A stretch of 9,217 nucleotides of DNA. Source: Deltaproteobacteria bacterium. Lineage in GTDB: Bacteria > Desulfobacterota > GWC2-55-46 > DRQE01. The first letter of the stretch is position 1. Each line of letters starts with the position of its first letter. Shown here one piece after another: positions 6,373-9,217 of this stretch. The notes under the pieces are model-generated. The model saw nothing but the letters and a program-made list of their open reading frames with translations. It had not been told where the DNA came from and searched no databases. A program made the translations under genes and the position numbers. The stretch covers positions 1-9,217 of the forward strand of contig DAOVKH010000057.1 of NCBI GenBank assembly GCA_030631875.1. The letters are read 5' to 3'.

Positions 6373-9018
6373 CTAATCGACCTTCTGCCAATCGGCTCCG
6401 ACTGTGGCATTTACCTTTATAGGAACCCTTAACTCAACGACCCGCTCCATCTCCTCGCATACGAGCGTCTTGACCCTATCTAACTCCTCGCCCCTTACCT
6501 CGAATATCAGTTCGTCGTGAATCTGTAATAGGGTTCGCACCTTATCCGTACCAAGGCCTTCCTCTCTGAACCTCGCCTCTACGTTGACCATAGCGGCCTT
6601 CACTATGTCGGCGGCCGTACCCTGTATAGGGGAATTCACGGCAATGCGCTCGCCAAACTTAAATGAACGGTCATTGCCCATCTGAAGCTCCGGTATGTAG
6701 CGACGACGACCGAAGAGTGTTTTGGTATATCCAAGCTCCGCGGCCTCTTCTATCGTCCTCTCTATGAATTCCTTAACGCCGCTATAGCGTTCAAAGTACC
6801 TGTCTATGTACTTCTTAGCCTCTTTCATGGATATATCAAGTTCGCGCGCAAGGCCGTGCGCGCCCATGCCGTATATTATGCCGAAGTTTATCGCCTTAGC
6901 ACGGCGGCGCATCTCGGAGGTAACGAGCCCGGGCATTATATCGAAGACCTCCCCGGCAGTTCTCGTATGTATGTCTTCTTCTTTATTGAAGGAATCTAAG
7001 AGTAATTCGTCTTCAGAGAAGTGCGCGACTATCCTTAGCTCTATTTGCGAGTAATCTACGGAGAGAAATTTAAAACCCTCTTCTGCGATAAAGGCTCTGC
7101 GCACCTCCCCTGCGAACTTGCCCTTAACGGGGATATTCTGCAGATTAGGGTTAGAGCTTGAAAGCCTGCCCGTAGCCGTAATGGTCTGATTAAATGACGT
7201 ATGTACGCGCCCCGTGCTTGGAGATATTAGTGTCAGGAGGCTATCGACGTACGTACTCTTGAGCTTCGACAAGCCTCGATACTCGATTATATCACCTGGC
7301 AGTTCATGCACCTTTGAAAGCTCCGTCAATACGCTCTCGTCTGTCGAGTAGCCGGTCTTCGTCTTCTTAACGGGCTTGAGGCCGAGCTTATCGAATAAGA
7401 GTTCTGATAATTGCTTAGGCGATTTTATATTAAACTCATAACCTGCCAACTCATATAGCCTCGCCTCCAGACGCTCAAGCTCTCCTGCAAGCTCTACGGC
7501 AAGTGCCTCTAAGCGTCCACCGTCGACCTTTATCCCCTCCAACTCCATCTCTGCCAATATGCGTGCGACCGGCAGTTCCATCTCAATAAATAACTCTAAT
7601 AGCTCTTCGGCCTTTAGCTTATCCATTAAGATAGGAGTTAAATCCTCTATCAACTGAACCTTCGACACAGCAGAGCTTGCAATGGAATCTACCCCGGCTT
7701 CGTCGCCTTTAGTGCGCTCAATGGGTGCAAGGCTCAGGTAATCAAAGGCAACGTCCTTAAGGACGTGCCCTCCGGAGCGTGCCGGGTTTATCAGGTAAGA
7801 AGCTATGGAGGTATCCATCGTAACGCCCCTGAGCAAGACCCCCTTGGCAGAGCAGTATGTATATAAGGCCTTTGCGTCATCTGTGGCCTTACCAACCAAG
7901 TCGTCTTCAAGTAAAGGCTTTAAGATCTCAAGTGCCTCGTCCTCACCAAGCCCAGCACCCAAGGTCTCTTTAAATGGCACGAAGCCCAGATGCTCGCCCT
8001 CTGCGAGGGCTAAGCCAAAGATACGCTTATCTACGGCAAGGCTTGCCTCCAAGTCAATGCATTCGAGCGTTATGGATATATCCTCGCCCGATATCTTCCC
8101 TAAGAAGCCTTTAAGCTTATCGCCACTGTCGAGTATCTCTATCTCGCTGTCAGCCCCCCTCGTCTTCGTAGCTACGAGTTCGGTCAGGAGCTTTCCAAAC
8201 TCCATCTCCTTAAGAATTGATTCGAGTGCGTCTCTGTCGGGTTCTTTAAGTTTAAGGCTCTCTATCTCCACCTCTACGTCCACATCTAAGTTAAATGTCG
8301 CCAAGTGCTTTGAAAGCTCGGCCTCCTTACGCTCCGCAACGAGCTTTGCCTGAACGCCCTTCGGGGTTACCTCTTCTATCTTTGAGTATATCTCTTCGAG
8401 TGAGCCGTAAGCCGCTATGAGCTTAGCCGCCGTCTTTAGCCCTATACCCTTTACGCCCGGAATACCGTCGGACTTGTCTCCGGCCATGGCGATAAAGTCT
8501 GTTATATGGTTAGGCGCTACACCGAACTTTTCCATCACATCGGCCTCTTTATACTCCTTGGCCTTTGCATAATCGTAGAGCGTTACGCCGTCGTCCTCCA
8601 CCAACTGCATCATGTCCTTATCTGTAGTTACGACTACGACCTTAAGGTTCTCCGCCTTAAACCTGTCTACGAGCGCTCCGATAAAGTCGTCGGCCTCAAA
8701 GCCAGCGGCCTCGAATATGGGGATATTGAATGCCCTGACCATAGTCTTTACATGCTCTATCTGCGGGATTAGGGTATCGGGCATGGGCGCGCGATCGGCC
8801 TTATAGTCCTCGTAGACCTCTTCTCTGAATGTCGCCCCTTTGACATCGAATGTCATGGCAACGTAGTCGGGCGAGAGGTCCTTCAGGAGCTTACGCAGGG
8901 TTTGGGTAAAGCCGTATACGGCATTGGTAGTAAGCCCCTTAGAGTTGGCAAACTCCGGTATGGCATGGAAGGCCCTGTATACGCAGGATGTGCCGTCTAT
9001 CACGATAAGTTTTTTCAC
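6373..9018 (-). CDS. polA: DNA polymerase I (5'-nuclease plus polymerase; proofreading domain apparently inactive)
   Basis: An 881-residue family A polymerase that fills gaps and removes RNA primers in Okazaki-fragment processing and excision repair. Seen: a 5'-3' nuclease domain, about 1-280, with D8 (VIDGT), D58 (FDVKGATFR), E108/D110/D111, D133/D135 (TTDKD) and D181/D184 (GDKSDGIPGVKG). The middle domain, about 290-470, has the 3'-5' exonuclease position but no clear DxE, NxxxD or YxxxD motifs. The polymerase domain runs to the end: TATGRLSSSNPNLQNIP near 615, motif A D655 (DYSQIELR), motif B K708/F712/Y716 (RRRAKAINFGIIYG) and motif C H834-D835-E836 (QIHDE). The start is GTG at 9018: an in-frame TAG lies two codons upstream, and MKKLIVIDGT fits the family N-terminus. 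The nearest AGGA is about 13 bases away, so the ribosome site is poor. It follows a YraN-family gene by 66 bases. Confidence 0.98.
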   Translation of the reverse strand: MKKLIVIDGTSCVYRAFHAIPEFANSKGLTTNAVYGFTQTLRKLLKDLSPDYVAMTFDVKGATFREEVYEDYKADRAPMPDTLIPQIEHVKTMVRAFNIPIFEAAGFEADDFIGALVDRFKAENLKVVVVTTDKDMMQLVEDDGVTLYDYAKAKEYKEADVMEKFGVAPNHITDFIAMAGDKSDGIPGVKGIGLKTAAKLIAAYGSLEEIYSKIEEVTPKGVQAKLVAERKEAELSKHLATFNLDVDVEVEIESLKLKEPDRDALESILKEMEFGKLLTELVATKTRGADSEIEILDSGDKLKGFLGKISGEDISITLECIDLEASLAVDKRIFGLALAEGEHLGFVPFKETLGAGLGEDEALEILKPLLEDDLVGKATDDAKALYTYCSAKGVLLRGVTMDTSIASYLINPARSGGHVLKDVAFDYLSLAPIERTKGDEAGVDSIASSAVSKVQLIEDLTPILMDKLKAEELLELFIEMELPVARILAEMELEGIKVDGGRLEALAVELAGELERLEARLYELAGYEFNIKSPKQLSELLFDKLGLKPVKKTKTGYSTDESVLTELSKVHELPGDIIEYRGLSKLKSTYVDSLLTLISPSTGRVHTSFNQTITATGRLSSSNPNLQNIPVKGKFAGEVRRAFIAEEGFKFLSVDYSQIELRIVAHFSEDELLLDSFNKEEDIHTRTAGEVFDIMPGLVTSEMRRRAKAINFGIIYGMGAHGLARELDISMKEAKKYIDRYFERYSGVKEFIERTIEEAAELGYTKTLFGRRRYIPELQMGNDRSFKFGERIAVNSPIQGTAADIVKAAMVNVEARFREEGLGTDKVRTLLQIHDELIFEVRGEELDRVKTLVCEEMERVVELRVPIKVNATVGADWQKVD

Positions 9019-9084
9019 GGTCTATATGAATTCCTTAATTGATTCGATAAGTTAGAGCGATAAGTGAATATAAATTCTTAAGAG
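9019..9084. other. Spacer between YraN-family gene and polA with three CGATAAGT copies nearby
   Basis: A 66-base AT-rich spacer. The 8-mer CGATAAGT (plus-strand sense) is present at 9045-9052 and 9058-9065, 13 bases apart, and again at 9003-9010 inside the first codons of polA. I could not find a convincing -35/-10 pair reading into polA, so polA may be transcribed with the upstream gene. Confidence 0.3.
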
Positions 9085-9217
9085 CTATCCGCTCACCTCA
9101 AATGCGTCTTTTATGTATTCAACCTCGAATGAACCGTCCTTTGAGACCTCTATTCCAATGACATCGAACCTCACGTAATCGTCGCCACCGATCTCATTTA
9201 AGTACTCCAAGGAAGCC
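9085..9217 (-). CDS. UPF0102 (YraN) family protein, C-terminal end (5' end outside window)
   Basis: Reading on the minus strand from the window edge, a frame stays open to TAG at 9085-9087 and gives 43 residues. It contains YVRFDVIGIEV followed by FEVEYIKDAFE, which matches the conserved C-terminus of UPF0102/YraN proteins (RFDVV, then a short variable loop, then the pattern EWIKDAF). Known of the family: small proteins of about 120 residues with a restriction-endonuclease-like fold whose biological role is poorly defined. The catalytic core would lie outside the window. Same strand as polA, 66 bases upstream, so a joint transcript is plausible. Confidence 0.75.
   Translation of the reverse strand, partial: ASLEYLNEIGGDDYVRFDVIGIEVSKDGSFEVEYIKDAFEVSG

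Noticed and set aside
7805..8353. Plus-strand open frame of 182 codons inside polA
   Set aside because: Extremely Ser-rich translation typical of antisense frames; it lies opposite the polA middle domain.

Overview
The window looks like a moderate-GC Gram-negative chromosome. Isoleucine is often written ATA, and the genes include a membrane transglutaminase of the TgpA type, a UPF0102/YraN gene beside polA, and large two-component genes. The style (PolA sequence, excisionase-type helix-turn-helix fused to a receiver, large hybrid kinases) resembles Desulfobacterota, Nitrospirota or related uncultured lineages. That placement is inference; there is no rRNA or other phylogenetic marker to settle it. 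I see no insertion sequence, CRISPR array, tRNA or integrase.

Layout. Positions 1-561 (+) hold the C-terminal end of a TgpA-like protein (transglutaminase-like, then DUF4129). It converges, across only 31 bases, on a minus-strand signalling operon. Read in its own direction, that operon has (i) an N-terminal HTH, C-terminal receiver regulator (6237-5668); (ii) a two-pass membrane protein with GAF and PAS domains but no kinase (5607-3922); (iii) a very large hybrid histidine kinase ending in a diguanylate cyclase domain (3922-974); and (iv) a DivK-like single-domain receiver (970-593). Genes ii and iii overlap by one base (TGATG), and iii and iv are 3 bases apart, so translational coupling is likely. 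A convincing sigma70-type promoter lies in the 135-base gap before gene i. Upstream in the same direction lie polA (9018-6373) and the last 43 codons of a UPF0102/YraN-family gene (window end to 9085).

How the genes may work together (inference). The kinase is the only transmitter in the cluster, but there are four receiver-type domains: two in the kinase, one in the HTH protein and one free. One of the two kinase receivers has lost its phosphoacceptor aspartate and its acidic pair, which leaves three competent receivers. The likely outputs are c-di-GMP synthesis by the kinase's own GGDEF-family domain, transcription control by the HTH-receiver protein, and a free receiver that could act as shuttle, sink or allosteric regulator. 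The GAF/PAS protein has the same two-helix membrane layout as the kinase and may act as its co-receptor. This compact kinase, diguanylate cyclase, co-receptor and HTH-receiver cluster is the most interesting part of the window. The single domains are known families; the combination is what deserves attention.

PolA keeps full 5'-nuclease and polymerase motifs, but its proofreading exonuclease domain appears to have lost its metal-binding residues.
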